DNA of 57,450 nucleotides. Origin: Clostridioides difficile. Its GTDB lineage: Bacteria > Bacillota > Clostridia > Peptostreptococcales > Peptostreptococcaceae. Positions 36,816 to 45,210 of the stretch are shown piece after piece. The stretch lies in contig NZ_OEZH01000129.1 in assembly GCF_900243075.1 (NCBI RefSeq), positions 838 to 58,287 on the forward strand, in the 5' to 3' direction. The notes under the pieces were generated by a model, which did not search any database, was not told the DNA's origin, and saw only the letters and a program-made list of their open reading frames with translations. A program made the translations under genes and the position numbers. Position 1 is the first letter of the stretch; each line of letters begins with the position of its first letter.

Positions 36816-37991
36816 ATGAGAGAAGTAGTAATTGCCAGTGCAGCTAGAACAGCAGTAGGAAGTTTTGGAGGAGCATTTAAATCAGTTTCAGCAGTAGAGT
36901 TAGGTATAACAGCAGCTAAAGAAGCTATAAAAAGAGCTAATATAACTCCAGATATGATAGATGAATCTCTTTTAGGTGGAGTACTTACAGCAGGTCTTGG
37001 ACAAAATATAGCAAGACAAATAGCATTAGGAGCAGGAATACCAGTAGAAAAGCCAGCTATGACTATAAATATAGTTTGTGGTTCTGGATTAAGATCTGTT
37101 TCAATGGCATCTCAACTTATAGCATTAGGCGATGCTGATATAATGCTAGTTGGTGGAGCTGAAAATATGAGTATGTCTCCTTATTTAGTACCAAGTGCTA
37201 GATATGGTGCGAGAATGGGTGATGCTGCTTTTGTTGATTCAATGATAAAAGATGGATTATCAGATATATTCAATAACTATCACATGGGTATTACTGCTGA
37301 AAATATAGCTGAGCAATGGAATATAACTAGAGAAGAACAAGATGAACTAGCTCTTGCAAGTCAAAATAAAGCTGAAAAAGCTCAAGCTGAAGGAAAATTT
37401 GATGAAGAAATAGTTCCTGTTGTTATAAAAGGAAGAAAAGGTGACACTGTAGTAGATAAAGATGAATATATTAAGCCTGGTACTACAATGGAAAAACTTG
37501 CTAAGTTAAGACCTGCATTTAAAAAAGATGGAACAGTTACTGCTGGTAATGCATCAGGAATCAATGATGGTGCTGCTATGTTAGTAGTAATGGCTAAAGA
37601 AAAAGCTGAAGAACTAGGAATAGAGCCTCTTGCAACTATAGTTTCTTATGGAACAGCTGGTGTTGACCCTAAAATAATGGGATATGGACCAGTTCCAGCA
37701 ACTAAGAAAGCTTTAGAAGCTGCTAATATGACTATTGAAGATATAGATTTAGTTGAAGCTAATGAGGCATTTGCTGCTCAATCTGTAGCTGTAATAAGAG
37801 ACTTAAATATAGATATGGCTAAAGTTAATGTTAATGGTGGAGCAATAGCTATAGGACATCCAATAGGATGCTCAGGAGCAAGAATACTTACTACACTTTT
37901 ATATGAAATGAAGAGAAGAGATGCTAAAACTGGTCTTGCTACACTTTGTATAGGTGGTGGAATGGGAACTACTCTAATAGTTAAGAGATAG
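36816..37991 (+). CDS. thlA: Acetyl-CoA acetyltransferase (thiolase)
   Basis: 391 residues from [15 protein letters not shown]. The in-frame ATG at 36801 overlaps the GGGGGTAA site, so 36816 is preferred. Catalytic residues match clostridial ThlA by position: Cys88 (NIVCGSG), His348 (GHPIGCSG), Cys378 (LCIGGGMG). It condenses two acetyl-CoA to acetoacetyl-CoA, the first step of the butyrate pathway. A strong terminator closes the operon at 38037. Confidence 0.96.
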   Translation: MREVVIASAARTAVGSFGGAFKSVSAVELGITAAKEAIKRANITPDMIDESLLGGVLTAGLGQNIARQIALGAGIPVEKPAMTINIVCGSGLRSVSMASQLIALGDADIMLVGGAENMSMSPYLVPSARYGARMGDAAFVDSMIKDGLSDIFNNYHMGITAENIAEQWNITREEQDELALASQNKAEKAQAEGKFDEEIVPVVIKGRKGDTVVDKDEYIKPGTTMEKLAKLRPAFKKDGTVTAGNASGINDGAAMLVVMAKEKAEELGIEPLATIVSYGTAGVDPKIMGYGPVPATKKALEAANMTIEDIDLVEANEAFAAQSVAVIRDLNIDMAKVNVNGGAIAIGHPIGCSGARILTTLLYEMKRRDAKTGLATLCIGGGMGTTLIVKR

Positions 37992-38036
37992 TTTTAGATT
38001 ATAATTTTTATAAATTAAATATTTAACTATGAATTT

Positions 38037-38076
38037 AACCTGTAAGAATAACTGTTTGTTATTCTTACAGGTTTTT
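38037..38076 (+). terminator. Terminator of the butyryl-CoA operon
   Basis: AACCTGTAAGAATAAC (38037-38052) pairs perfectly with GTTATTCTTACAGGTT (38058-38073) around a 5-nt loop, followed by T residues. Confidence 0.93.
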
Positions 38077-38168
38077 ATAGTTAAAAATAATTATTATCTA
38101 TTAAACAAAAATAGTGTAAAATATATAATATCATGATTTTTAAGATATAAAAGAAAGTAGGTAAAAGT

Positions 38169-39071
38169 TTGTTTAAAAAAGAAAATCAAAGATATAATCT
38201 CATATCGTATACAAATGAAGAAGAAATGACTTTAAAAGAAGTTTTATTGGACAAACTAAATTTCTCAGTTAGGTCATTATCAAAAATGAAGAGAGAAAAG
38301 AGTGTCTTAGTAAACGGGGTGTATAAAAAGCCGAGTTTAAAAGTCTATTATGGTGATTTAATAGAAGTAAAGATAGAAGAGGAAAAAGCAAAATTTGAAC
38401 CTCAAAATTTAAATTTACAAATAATATATGATGATTTTGATATAATTATGGTAAATAAACCTCCATTTATGGTAGTTCACCCAACAAAAAGTCATTATGA
38501 TAAAACAATAGCAAATGGTATTAGTTACTATATAGATAATCAAAAAGAAAACGTAAAAATACGATTTGTAAATAGGTTAGATATGAATACTTCAGGACTA
38601 GTTATAGTAGCAAAAAATGCTTATGCGCATCATACTATGTCTACAGCAATGAGTGAAAATAAAGTTGAAAAAACGTATATAGCAGTAGTTAGTGGGATTA
38701 TAGAAGAAGATGAGGGAACTATAAATGAGCCGATTTATAGACCTACAGAGGATTCAATAAAAAGGATAATAGATGAAAGAGGACAAGCGTCTATTACTCA
38801 TTATAAAGTAGTAGAAAGACTAAAAAATGCAACTGTACTAGAAGTAAGATTAGAAACTGGTAGAACACATCAAATAAGAGTTCATATGGCTCATATAGGT
38901 CATGGAATAATAGGTGATGAGTTATATGGGTGCATAGATGAAGAGCTTATAAATAGGCAAGCACTCCATGCATACAAGCTGGAGTTTAAACAACCAAGGA
39001 CAAAAGAAAAATTAAAATTTAAAGCAGATATACCAGAGGATATGAAAGAGCTAATATCGAAATTAAGATAA
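38169..39071 (+). CDS. RluA-family 23S/tRNA pseudouridine synthase
   Basis: 300 residues, TTG start preceded by a weak GTAGGT. An N-terminal S4-like RNA-binding segment (FSVRSLSKMKREKSVLVNG) is followed by the catalytic domain with RFVNRLDMNTSGLVIVAKN (catalytic Asp) and ETGRTHQIRVHMAHIGHGIIGDELYG. It is most like RluD/YlyB. It isomerises uridine in rRNA or tRNA; the exact site is not predictable here. It lies 13 bp before the nucleoid-associated protein gene and is probably cotranscribed with it. Confidence 0.9.
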   Translation: MFKKENQRYNLISYTNEEEMTLKEVLLDKLNFSVRSLSKMKREKSVLVNGVYKKPSLKVYYGDLIEVKIEEEKAKFEPQNLNLQIIYDDFDIIMVNKPPFMVVHPTKSHYDKTIANGISYYIDNQKENVKIRFVNRLDMNTSGLVIVAKNAYAHHTMSTAMSENKVEKTYIAVVSGIIEEDEGTINEPIYRPTEDSIKRIIDERGQASITHYKVVERLKNATVLEVRLETGRTHQIRVHMAHIGHGIIGDELYGCIDEELINRQALHAYKLEFKQPRTKEKLKFKADIPEDMKELISKLR

Positions 39072-39084
39072 TGGGGTGATATAT

Positions 39085-40089
39085 ATGATAATACATAAGT
39101 TTATAATACATGTTTTGGATAAAAATAGTGATGTTCCAATATTAAACGACTTTGAAGGTAAAGTTAATCAAGAAGTAGATGGTTTTTTCCAGAAGTCTAT
39201 AAAAAGAATTGCAAAGGATGAGGATTTAAGAAAAGGTGTTTTTAAAGATTATAATGATAATCTAATTAAAAACTGTTGTGAACAAATAATATATGATGAA
39301 AGTACTTTTTTAAAAAATTCTAAGGAAATTGCATCTTACTTGTTTGATGTTATGAAAATCAATGCGGCACTAGAATCTTGTGATTTGGCAATTTGTTTAT
39401 ATACTATTAAAGATGAAAAGAGTGTAGCTATATTGAAATTAGATTATAAAAAGTTGTACACTCATTCAATTGAATTTATAGATGATAAATTCAATATTCA
39501 AATGGTTTCAAATGAGATTGGTATTCCAGAGACTCTAAGACAAAAGCAAGGAGCGTTGATTAGTTTAAGTGGTATAAATGATGAGTTTCATTTAAGACTT
39601 TTAGATAAGGATGCGGAAAAAGAAGGGTCAGAATCAAAGTTTGTGACAGAATTTTTAAATGCTAAAAAAATAGATGATGATAAGTATAAGACAAAAGTAT
39701 TTAAAAATACAGCTGAAAATTGGATAACCAATGCTCTTAGCAATGATATAAAGCAAGCTGAAGATGTAAGAAGTATATTAAATTATACACTAAAGGAAAA
39801 ACATGAAGTTGATATAAATGATTTTGTTGATAATTCAATTAAAGATGATGAGTTAAAAGATAGCTTTAAAGAGCATATGGAAGAGAAAGGTCTCGATGAA
39901 AGTTTTAGTATAGATAAAAAATGGGTTGAGAAAAAACTTAAAAAAAGAAGTATAAAAACAGATAATGGTTTTGATATAAAAGGAAACCTAACCGATTTTG
40001 AAGACCCAATGAAGTACACTGTAAAACAAAATCAAGATGGGACTATAGATATAATAATAAAGAATGTAACGTTTTATGAAGAAAAGTAA
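39085..40089 (+). CDS. Nucleoid-associated protein (NdpA/YejK family)
   Basis: 334 residues. I choose the ATG at 39085 with GGGGTG six bases upstream; a GTG at 39076 is part of that site. The sequence resembles PF04245: N-terminal HKFIIHVLDKNSDVPILNDFEGKV, central VAILKLDYKK, and a charged C-terminal half with several short helices. Family members bind double-stranded DNA and associate with the nucleoid; clostridial members are uncharacterised. Confidence 0.75.
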   Translation: MIIHKFIIHVLDKNSDVPILNDFEGKVNQEVDGFFQKSIKRIAKDEDLRKGVFKDYNDNLIKNCCEQIIYDESTFLKNSKEIASYLFDVMKINAALESCDLAICLYTIKDEKSVAILKLDYKKLYTHSIEFIDDKFNIQMVSNEIGIPETLRQKQGALISLSGINDEFHLRLLDKDAEKEGSESKFVTEFLNAKKIDDDKYKTKVFKNTAENWITNALSNDIKQAEDVRSILNYTLKEKHEVDINDFVDNSIKDDELKDSFKEHMEEKGLDESFSIDKKWVEKKLKKRSIKTDNGFDIKGNLTDFEDPMKYTVKQNQDGTIDIIIKNVTFYEEK

Positions 40090-40170
40090 TTTTGATTTAA
40101 GTAATTTATATACTTATATAAATTAAATACAATAGTGTATATTTTCTATATATTGTAAATAAACGTAATG

Positions 40171-40221
40171 TAGTCTGTGTGAACTTTGATATAATTATCA
40201 TGTAAAAGTTTACACAGACTA
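40171..40221. terminator. Bidirectional terminator between convergent genes
   Basis: TAGTCTGTGTGAACTTT (40171-40187) pairs with AAAGTTTACACAGACTA (40205-40221) with one G-T wobble. It lies between the convergent ends of the nucleoid-associated protein gene and acpP. T-rich sequence follows on the right; the left side is weaker. Confidence 0.75.
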
Positions 40222-40245
40222 TTTATATTTGTAGACAAAACGATA

Positions 40246-40473
40246 TTATTTGTTTTCTTCAATATATTTACATATATCACCAATACATTTAAAATTTTCA
40301 GCTTCCTCGTCTGGTATTTCTATTCCAAATTCGTCTTCAAGAGCCATTATAATTTCAACAGCATCTAATGAATCAGCTTCTAAGTCATCCATTAAAGATG
40401 CTTCCATAGTTATCTCATCTAAATTGTCTACCCCTAATTGTTCTGCTATTATTTCTTTTATTTTTTCAAACAT
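40246..40473 (-). CDS. acpP: Acyl carrier protein
   Basis: 75 residues, acidic. The phosphopantetheine site DSLDAVE has Ser35, and the helix pattern [39 protein letters not shown] is typical. It carries acyl chains during fatty-acid synthesis. GGAGG lies upstream on the minus strand. It stands alone, away from fab genes, so it may be the housekeeping ACP or an additional copy; the window cannot decide. Confidence 0.94.
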   Translation of the reverse strand: MFEKIKEIIAEQLGVDNLDEITMEASLMDDLEADSLDAVEIIMALEDEFGIEIPDEEAENFKCIGDICKYIEENK

Positions 40474-40644
40474 TTTAAGCCTCCTAAAGCAGTTTTAATT
40501 AATTTTAATGTTAGTTTAATATAATATCAAGAATTTTTCAATATGGAATCTATAAAAAATAATAAAATTTTATAAAGGTAGTAATAAAGTCTTATTTGCT
40601 GAATAAACTTTATTGATAACAAATATAACTTAGGAGGAAATGCT

Positions 40645-41070
40645 ATGAAATATGTAGGACTATTACTAACATCAGTAGGAATGTTTTTACTTATAGCAGT
40701 AAATTTTTATTATAATTCAATAACTTTAGATATGCAACGTATAGAGGACTACGTAATGGAGACTAATTTAATCCTTGAAGATGTAGCTGAAAAAGAGAGT
40801 TATGTATCTAATGAAAAAGAAGATTACATATCAAGATTAATGAATGTAAAGAAAGGAATAGAAAATTCAAAAACATCATTCTTGATAGAAAGATATAAAG
40901 CATACAAAATAAAATCAATTGAAAGTTTAATTTATACTATATCAGAAGAGAAAAAAGATTATCTAGATGAAGTTGATAGATACAATAAACTTGGAGAAAA
41001 AGAAATAAATAAACTAATAAATAAAAATTTTTTAGAAGTAACTTATCTGTCTATTACTACATATATTTAA
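40645..41070 (+). CDS. Membrane-anchored helical protein of unknown function
   Basis: 141 residues, not recognised. An N-terminal membrane segment (KYVGLLLTSVGMFLLIAVNFYY, 2-24) is followed by a charged, predominantly helical domain rich in Glu/Lys (likely coiled coil, about 30-130). The ATG follows TTAGGAGG. It lies 47 bp before the first of three small hydrophobic Gly/Cys-type proteins and may be transcribed with it. No function is assigned. Confidence 0.65.
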   Translation: MKYVGLLLTSVGMFLLIAVNFYYNSITLDMQRIEDYVMETNLILEDVAEKESYVSNEKEDYISRLMNVKKGIENSKTSFLIERYKAYKIKSIESLIYTISEEKKDYLDEVDRYNKLGEKEINKLINKNFLEVTYLSITTYI

Positions 41071-41117
41071 TTAAAGAGACAAAACTTAGTCTCTTAATGA
41101 TTCAAGGAGGATTAGTT

Positions 41118-41324
41118 ATGACAAAATTAGAAGACAATATGGAACGTTTCTTTGGAGGATGCGAAGGATTTTTTGGTAATAAAATGCTGATAATAATAGT
41201 TATAGTATTCTTATTATTATGTACAGATATTTTAGAAGACTTATTATGCGATGACAATATATGGATATGGGTTATATTAATAGTATTGTTATTATTTAAC
41301 TTCGATGATGGTTGTTGTTGCTAA
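41118..41324 (+). CDS. Small hydrophobic Cys-tailed protein, family member 1
   Basis: 68 residues from the ATG at 41118 (CAAGGAGG precedes it; an upstream ATG at 41097 overlaps that site). The layout is an amphipathic start with ERFFGGCEGFFG, a hydrophobic segment (MLIIIVIVFLLLC), an acidic linker with Cys, a second hydrophobic segment (IWIWVILIVLLLF), and the tail DDGCCC. It shares the RFFG...G.FG core and two-helix plan with the two proteins at 41505 and 41718. It lies near spore genes, and in the C. difficile gene order as I recall it this is the CD1063.1-1063.3 area. I suspect a spore-layer component but cannot show it. Confidence 0.75.
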   Translation: MTKLEDNMERFFGGCEGFFGNKMLIIIVIVFLLLCTDILEDLLCDDNIWIWVILIVLLLFNFDDGCCC

Positions 41325-41343
41325 AAAATATTGATTATTAAAT

Positions 41344-41388
41344 AGGCAAAGCCAGTAACTTATACAAGTTATGGTTTTGCCTTTTTTA
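41344..41388 (+). terminator. Terminator after first small protein
   Basis: AGGCAAAGCCAGTAACTT pairs with AAGTTATGGTTTTGCCT (one bulge, one wobble) and is followed by T6. It separates the first small gene from the duplicated pair downstream. Confidence 0.85.
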
Positions 41389-41447
41389 GTTTAGATTAAA
41401 AAATTAAAAAAATAATAAAAATACATTAGCAAAATGGAAACCAAATG

Positions 41448-41456
41448 CATAGTATA
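41448..41456 (+). promoter_or_regulatory. Candidate sigma-K -10 element
   Basis: CATAGTATA fits the sporulation sigma-K -10 consensus CATANNNTA, 48 bp before the ATG of the second small protein. I see no clear AC -35 at 16-17 bp, so the call rests on the -10 alone. Confidence 0.35.
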
Positions 41457-41504
41457 TGTTAGGAGCGAAAAGCTCAATAAAATATCAACAGGAGGTAACG
41501 TGGA

Positions 41505-41684
41505 ATGTTAGATAGATTCTTTGGAGAAGAAGGATGTTTTGGTGGAGGAGGATGGTGGATAATAGTACTATTCTTCCTATTCTTAGCTTTTGGAGATAGC
41601 TGGGCAGAATTTGACATAATGGCATGGATACCATTCCTAATAGTTTTATTAATACTTTGCTGCTGTGGTGGATGTTTAGAATAA
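41505..41684 (+). CDS. Small hydrophobic Gly/Cys-rich protein, family member 2
   Basis: 59 residues. ATG at 41505 with CAGGAGGTAA upstream; the GTG at 41500 runs into a stop at once. It starts MLDRFFGEEGCFGGGGWW, then has two hydrophobic segments (IIVLFFLFLAFG and WIPFLIVLLILCC) and ends CCCGGCLE. Its first 88 bases are identical to those of the gene at 41718, marking a recent duplication or gene conversion. The function is unknown; a lipid- or coat-associated spore role is suggested only by neighbours and Cys content. Confidence 0.8.
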   Translation: MLDRFFGEEGCFGGGGWWIIVLFFLFLAFGDSWAEFDIMAWIPFLIVLLILCCCGGCLE

Positions 41685-41717
41685 GAGTGTAGTTATTAAA
41701 AAAAGGAGGACTTTGTT

Positions 41718-41918
41718 ATGTTAGATAGATTCTTTGGAGAAGAAGGATGTTTTGGTGGAGGAGGATGGTGGATAATAGTACTATTCTTCCTATTCTTAGC
41801 TTTTGAAGATTGTTGGAGAGATATTGATATAATGTCATGGATACCTTTCTTAATACTATTATTAATAACTTGTTCATGTGGTGGATTCTTTGATGGTGAC
41901 GGAGGCTGCGGCTGCTAA
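41718..41918 (+). CDS. Small hydrophobic Gly/Cys-rich protein, family member 3
   Basis: 66 residues, ATG after AAAGGAGG. The first 29 residues are the same as in the preceding gene (MLDRFFGEEGCFGGGGWW then IIVLFFLFLAF). It then diverges to EDCWRDIDIMSWIPFLILLLIT and a tail CSCGGFFDGDGGCGC. The alternating Gly/Cys tail could form disulfides or bind metal. It is 33 bp after gene 2 and closed by the terminator at 41941, so the two are one transcript. Confidence 0.82.
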   Translation: MLDRFFGEEGCFGGGGWWIIVLFFLFLAFEDCWRDIDIMSWIPFLILLLITCSCGGFFDGDGGCGC

Positions 41919-41940
41919 TACTGAAATCATTAAAATGGAA

Positions 41941-41975
41941 AAATGTTGGTATAAAATACCAACATTTTTTTATTT
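41941..41975 (+). terminator. Terminator after the small-protein pair
   Basis: AATGTTGGTAT and ATACCAACATT form a perfect stem with a tiny loop, followed by T7. Confidence 0.92.
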
Positions 41976-42172
41976 TATTTTTTAATATAATTTAAATTAA
42001 GAATGAATATTATTAAATTTGTTGAATATAGGGTATAATATAAAATATAATGTATTTAAATGTACTTGCTTTTATGGTAAAATAAAAACTTATATAAATG
42101 TAGTTAAAATAGGAACCTTCAAAAATTTGGTTCAGTTTTAGATAAATTTTTAGTAAAATAAGGAGGATGAAG

Positions 42173-43189
42173 ATGAAAGGTAATATAACGATAAAAGATG
42201 TTGCTAAACAAGCAGGCGTGTCAATATCTACTGTATCTAGAGTTATAAATGATTCAAAACCTGTAACTGATGAAGTCAAACAAAAAGTTTTAGAGGTTAT
42301 AAAAGAGACTGGATATATACCAAATCCGCTTGCTAGAAGCTTAGTAACTAAGAAGAGTCAATTAATAGGGGTAATAGTTCCAGAAGTTTCAGATTCTTTT
42401 GTTAATGAGGTATTAAATGGAATAGAAGAAGTTGCTAAAATGTATGACTATGACATTCTTTTAGCTAATACATACTCTGATAAAGAGCAAGAACTTAAGA
42501 GTATAAATCTATTGAGGGCAAAACAAGTGGAAGGTATAGTTATGATTTCATGGATAGTTGAACAAGAGCACATCAACTATATACAAAATTGTGGTATACC
42601 AGCAACATATATAAGTAAAACTGCTAGAGATTATGATATATATACAGTAAGTACCAGTAATAAAGAGGCTACTTTTGATATGACAGAACACCTTATAAAG
42701 AAAGGTCATGAAAAGATAGCTTTTATAATGACAAGTAAAGATGATACTGTTTTAGAAATGGAAAGACTTTCTGGTTATGAAAAAGCACTTTCAAATAACA
42801 ATATAGAATTGGACAAGAGTTTAATTAAGTATGGTGGAACTGATTATGAAAGTGGATACAATAGCATGAAAGAATTATTAGATGACGGAATAATACCTCA
42901 TGCAGCTTTTGTAACAGGGGATGAGGCTGCTATAGGAGCTATAAATGCTATATGTGATGCTGGATATAAGGTTCCAGAGGATATATCAGTTGCAGGATTT
43001 AATGATGTTAAGATAGCTAAAATGTATAGACCTAAACTTACTACAGTATATCAACCTTTATATGATATGGGAGCAGTGGCAATAAGAATGGTTATAAAAT
43101 TGATAAATAAAGAATTAATTGAAAATAAGAAAATAGAATTACCTTATAGAATTATTGATAGAGAAAGTGTTATCGAAAGAGAAAAATAA
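42173..43189 (+). CDS. ccpA: LacI-family regulator, probable catabolite control protein CcpA
   Basis: 338 residues. The ATG at 42173 has AAGGAGG five to six bases upstream; the ATG at 42167 abuts that site. The N-terminal helix-turn-helix is ITIKDVAKQAGVSISTVSRVINDSKPV, with hinge helix NPLARSLVTKKS. The periplasmic-binding-protein-like core has IGVIVPEVSDSFVNEVLNGIEE, DMTEHLIKKGHEKIAFI and VPEDISVAGFNDVKIAKMYRPKLTTV. The gene position near cdeC matches C. difficile ccpA as I remember it; that, not a diagnostic residue, is the basis for the symbol. CcpA with HPr-Ser-P would control carbon metabolism and toxin genes. Confidence 0.75.
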   Translation: MKGNITIKDVAKQAGVSISTVSRVINDSKPVTDEVKQKVLEVIKETGYIPNPLARSLVTKKSQLIGVIVPEVSDSFVNEVLNGIEEVAKMYDYDILLANTYSDKEQELKSINLLRAKQVEGIVMISWIVEQEHINYIQNCGIPATYISKTARDYDIYTVSTSNKEATFDMTEHLIKKGHEKIAFIMTSKDDTVLEMERLSGYEKALSNNNIELDKSLIKYGGTDYESGYNSMKELLDDGIIPHAAFVTGDEAAIGAINAICDAGYKVPEDISVAGFNDVKIAKMYRPKLTTVYQPLYDMGAVAIRMVIKLINKELIENKKIELPYRIIDRESVIEREK

Positions 43190-43203
43190 AACTATTAAAA
43201 TTC

Positions 43204-43238
43204 ATCAGGTAGTGCTCAAAGCACTACCTGATTTTTTA
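43204..43238 (+). terminator. Terminator after ccpA
   Basis: ATCAGGTAGTGCT and AGCACTACCTGAT form a perfect 13-bp stem with a 3-nt loop, followed by T6. Confidence 0.95.
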
Positions 43239-43313
43239 TGTCATTAATATCAAACTTAAGAATAGCTTATTTAAAAAATAATTGTTTGATTATCTAAACG
43301 GTTTATTTTTTAC

Positions 43314-43712
43314 CTATTCATGAGGATTGGACTTTTTAGTTTTCTTAAATAAACCTTTAGATTTCTTTTGTTGACCACTTGGTGTATTTTTTGGTGCAGG
43401 TGAATTTGATTTACCTTTAGTAGGTTTAGCCTTCTTAGTTTTAGCTGGTTTAGCATCTCTTTGAGTTTCTGCGTCTGAGATTTTTTCCATTATAGTATCC
43501 AATTTTTTGCGTTGATTTTCATCTAAAAATGCTTTGAATTTTGATACTACTTCATCTCTTCCATCTAAGTTCTTGCCTATTTTTATAAGTTCCTCCATAA
43601 GTTCATTTTCTGATTTTCCTTTGTAACTATCAGCCATCTTTTCTATCTTATCCTTGTCAATATTTTTTTGTTTAGCCATTTTTTCTAATGACTCTGTATC
43701 TAATTTTTTCAT
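43314..43712 (-). CDS. Small basic protein of unknown function, spore-island
   Basis: 132 residues from MKKLDTESL; GAAAGGGG lies upstream, whereas the longer frame to 43754 has no site. The N-terminal two thirds are helical and charge-balanced (MAKQKNIDKDKIEKMADSYKG, KFKAFLDENQRKKLDTIMEKI). The last 45 residues form a Lys/Pro/Ser-rich basic tail with TKKAKPTKGKS. It is divergent from an acidic protein gene (43924). I believe the orthologous C. difficile locus has been seen in spore preparations, but the function is unknown. It could bind nucleic acid or the acidic partner. Confidence 0.7.
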   Translation of the reverse strand: MKKLDTESLEKMAKQKNIDKDKIEKMADSYKGKSENELMEELIKIGKNLDGRDEVVSKFKAFLDENQRKKLDTIMEKISDAETQRDAKPAKTKKAKPTKGKSNSPAPKNTPSGQQKKSKGLFKKTKKSNPHE

Positions 43713-43860
43713 AAAAAAACCCCTTTCTATAAATATATATTGAATTATATTCATACTATTTATATATAGAAATAATATTGAAGTGGTGAATTATAAGTGA
43801 TATATAATATAAATAAAAATTCTTATAGATAATATATATGCACTGAGCTTTAAAAATGGA

Positions 43861-43887
43861 ACATTAAAATATGAAAAACATACTTTA
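43861..43887 (+). promoter_or_regulatory. Candidate sigma-K promoter
   Basis: AC at 43861-43862, 16 bp, then CATACTTTA at 43879-43887 matches the sigma-K pattern (AC, 16-17 bp, CATANNNTA). It lies 37 bp before the TTG start of the acidic protein gene, which suggests late mother-cell expression. Confidence 0.5.
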
Positions 43888-43923
43888 ATATAGGGCAATT
43901 ATATAATATAAGGGGGAATTGTC

Positions 43924-44820
43924 TTGAATAACTTACTATTTTTGATTGGAGTGATTGCATTGAGTAATGGTAATATCTCTATATTTGATGATAAAAATAA
44001 ATCAAAAGGAAATAATAGAGTTAGAAAAAGCAAAAAAAATGCAAATGATAAGCTGTCACAGTCTGCACATAGCAATTTAAGGTTTGATGCAAATGACATA
44101 AAAAGAGGTTTAAGGCTTATGGATTTAAGTGAAGAAGATTTAGAAATGGGAATGGAGATAATAACAAGAACTAAGAAATACATGTCAAGAGAGGAAAGAA
44201 AAATACTAATAAAAATAGAAAGTGTTTTAGATTTGGTTAGAGGTATAAAAAAATTAAACAATATAGACGTGGTAGATATAGAAGATGAAACAGATTTTTT
44301 CAGAAAAATGGATAGTGATGATAAAAAGAACATGATGATAAAGGAAATTATAGACGTGTTTCCAGAAAAAAGAAAAAATTCAGTTGAAAAAGCTATAGGA
44401 ATGAAAAAGAAGATAGACTTATTTGCAGAATTATTTTTACCAGATGATTTTGGAGAAGGTGGATTTAGTCTAAGTTCTTTGGCAAATATAAACAATCTTG
44501 GCAGTATGAATAATCTAAAATTGCTAGGCAGTCTTTTAAGAGGTGATGATAGTAATAATGATACTGATGAAGAAGATAATAGTGAAGAATTGAATTATGA
44601 AGGTGAAGAATTAGATTATGATAGTGAAGAGTTAACAGATGAAGATGAAATAGATAATAATGAAGAGGAATTAGTAGAAGATAAGAAAACAGACTTTGAA
44701 GATACAGCAAGTGATGAAGATATAGTTTATGATGAGGAACTATACAATGTTAATGAGCAAGAATCTGAACATAATTATAATGAAAAAAATACTAAAAATA
44801 GAACTAAGAAAAAGCGATAA
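43924..44820 (+). CDS. Acidic-tailed protein of unknown function, spore-island
   Basis: 298 residues, TTG start with AAGGGGGA six bases upstream. A short hydrophobic N-terminus (LLFLIGVIALS) is followed by a basic stretch (KSKGNNRVRKSKKN), a helical middle (50-170), a Gly/Asn/Ser/Leu segment (FGEGGFSLSSLANINNLGSMNN), and a strongly acidic region of about 70 residues with repeated EEL/DEE motifs. It ends in a basic NRTKKKR. I do not recognise the family. The divergent neighbour has an opposite, basic tail. A sigma-K-like promoter supports a spore-coat or exosporium role. Confidence 0.7.
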   Translation: MNNLLFLIGVIALSNGNISIFDDKNKSKGNNRVRKSKKNANDKLSQSAHSNLRFDANDIKRGLRLMDLSEEDLEMGMEIITRTKKYMSREERKILIKIESVLDLVRGIKKLNNIDVVDIEDETDFFRKMDSDDKKNMMIKEIIDVFPEKRKNSVEKAIGMKKKIDLFAELFLPDDFGEGGFSLSSLANINNLGSMNNLKLLGSLLRGDDSNNDTDEEDNSEELNYEGEELDYDSEELTDEDEIDNNEEELVEDKKTDFEDTASDEDIVYDEELYNVNEQESEHNYNEKNTKNRTKKKR

Positions 44821-44897
44821 TCAACTAAATACATAAAGAGAAAAGGAAGAAAAAGTAATGATAGAATAAGATTATCTCAATTACTATATAAAACCAC

Positions 44898-44926
44898 TTT
44901 AAAAAATTCAAAATTTATTATATAAT
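44898..44926 (+). promoter_or_regulatory. Promoter of the 6S-like RNA
   Basis: TTTAAA (44898-44903), 17 bp, TATAAT (44921-44926) would start RNA near 44933, just before the closing stem of the RNA. Confidence 0.6.
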
Positions 44927-44933
44927 AATAATA

Positions 44934-45112
44934 TGAAATCCTGAAACATACGATAAGGCTTTTTTAAATTCAACCTACAAATGAAATACGGGAGACCGTG
45001 TCTGGTAAATTATAACATGCCTGATTAGTTTTGGACGTTAAAGGTTACTGGCAAGTCACCCACCTGGGAGTGCCTAGGGTGTGAATTTACTTAGCCACCG
45101 GTGTTTCGGGAC
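44934..45112 (+). ncRNA. ssrS: 6S RNA (RNA polymerase regulator)
   Basis: The ends form a long closing stem: TCCTGAAACA (44939-44948) pairs with TGTTTCGGGA (45102-45111) through Watson-Crick and G-U pairs. Next to it, AAGGCT faces AGCC, as in other 6S RNAs (compare the E. coli termini CUCUGAGAUGU / GCAUCUCGGAGA). Inside, AAATTCAACCTA can pair with TAGGGTGTGAATTT, leaving an irregular long hairpin with a central bulge. Length is about 180 nt, it is preceded by a sigma-A promoter and followed by a strong terminator, and there is no open frame. 6S RNA mimics an open promoter and sequesters housekeeping RNA polymerase. Identification is by structure and end sequence, not by a covariance search. 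Confidence 0.78.
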
Positions 45113-45118
45113 AAAAAA

Positions 45119-45151
45119 AGTGCTACTATTTTAAATAGTAGCACTTTTTTT
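45119..45151 (+). terminator. Terminator of the 6S-like RNA
   Basis: AGTGCTACTATTT (45119-45131) and AAATAGTAGCACT (45133-45145) are exact complements, preceded by A7 and followed by T7. Confidence 0.95.
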
Positions 45152-45210
45152 ATTAAAATGCATTTTTCTACTAAATATGCCTAATTATTGATAAATTTAA
45201 AAAGCAAGTA

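Noticed and set aside
44941-45112. T-box or riboswitch controlling cdeC
   Set aside because: No T-box AGGGTGG element or specifier loop. The element has its own terminator and end-to-end closing stem, fitting a free 6S RNA instead.
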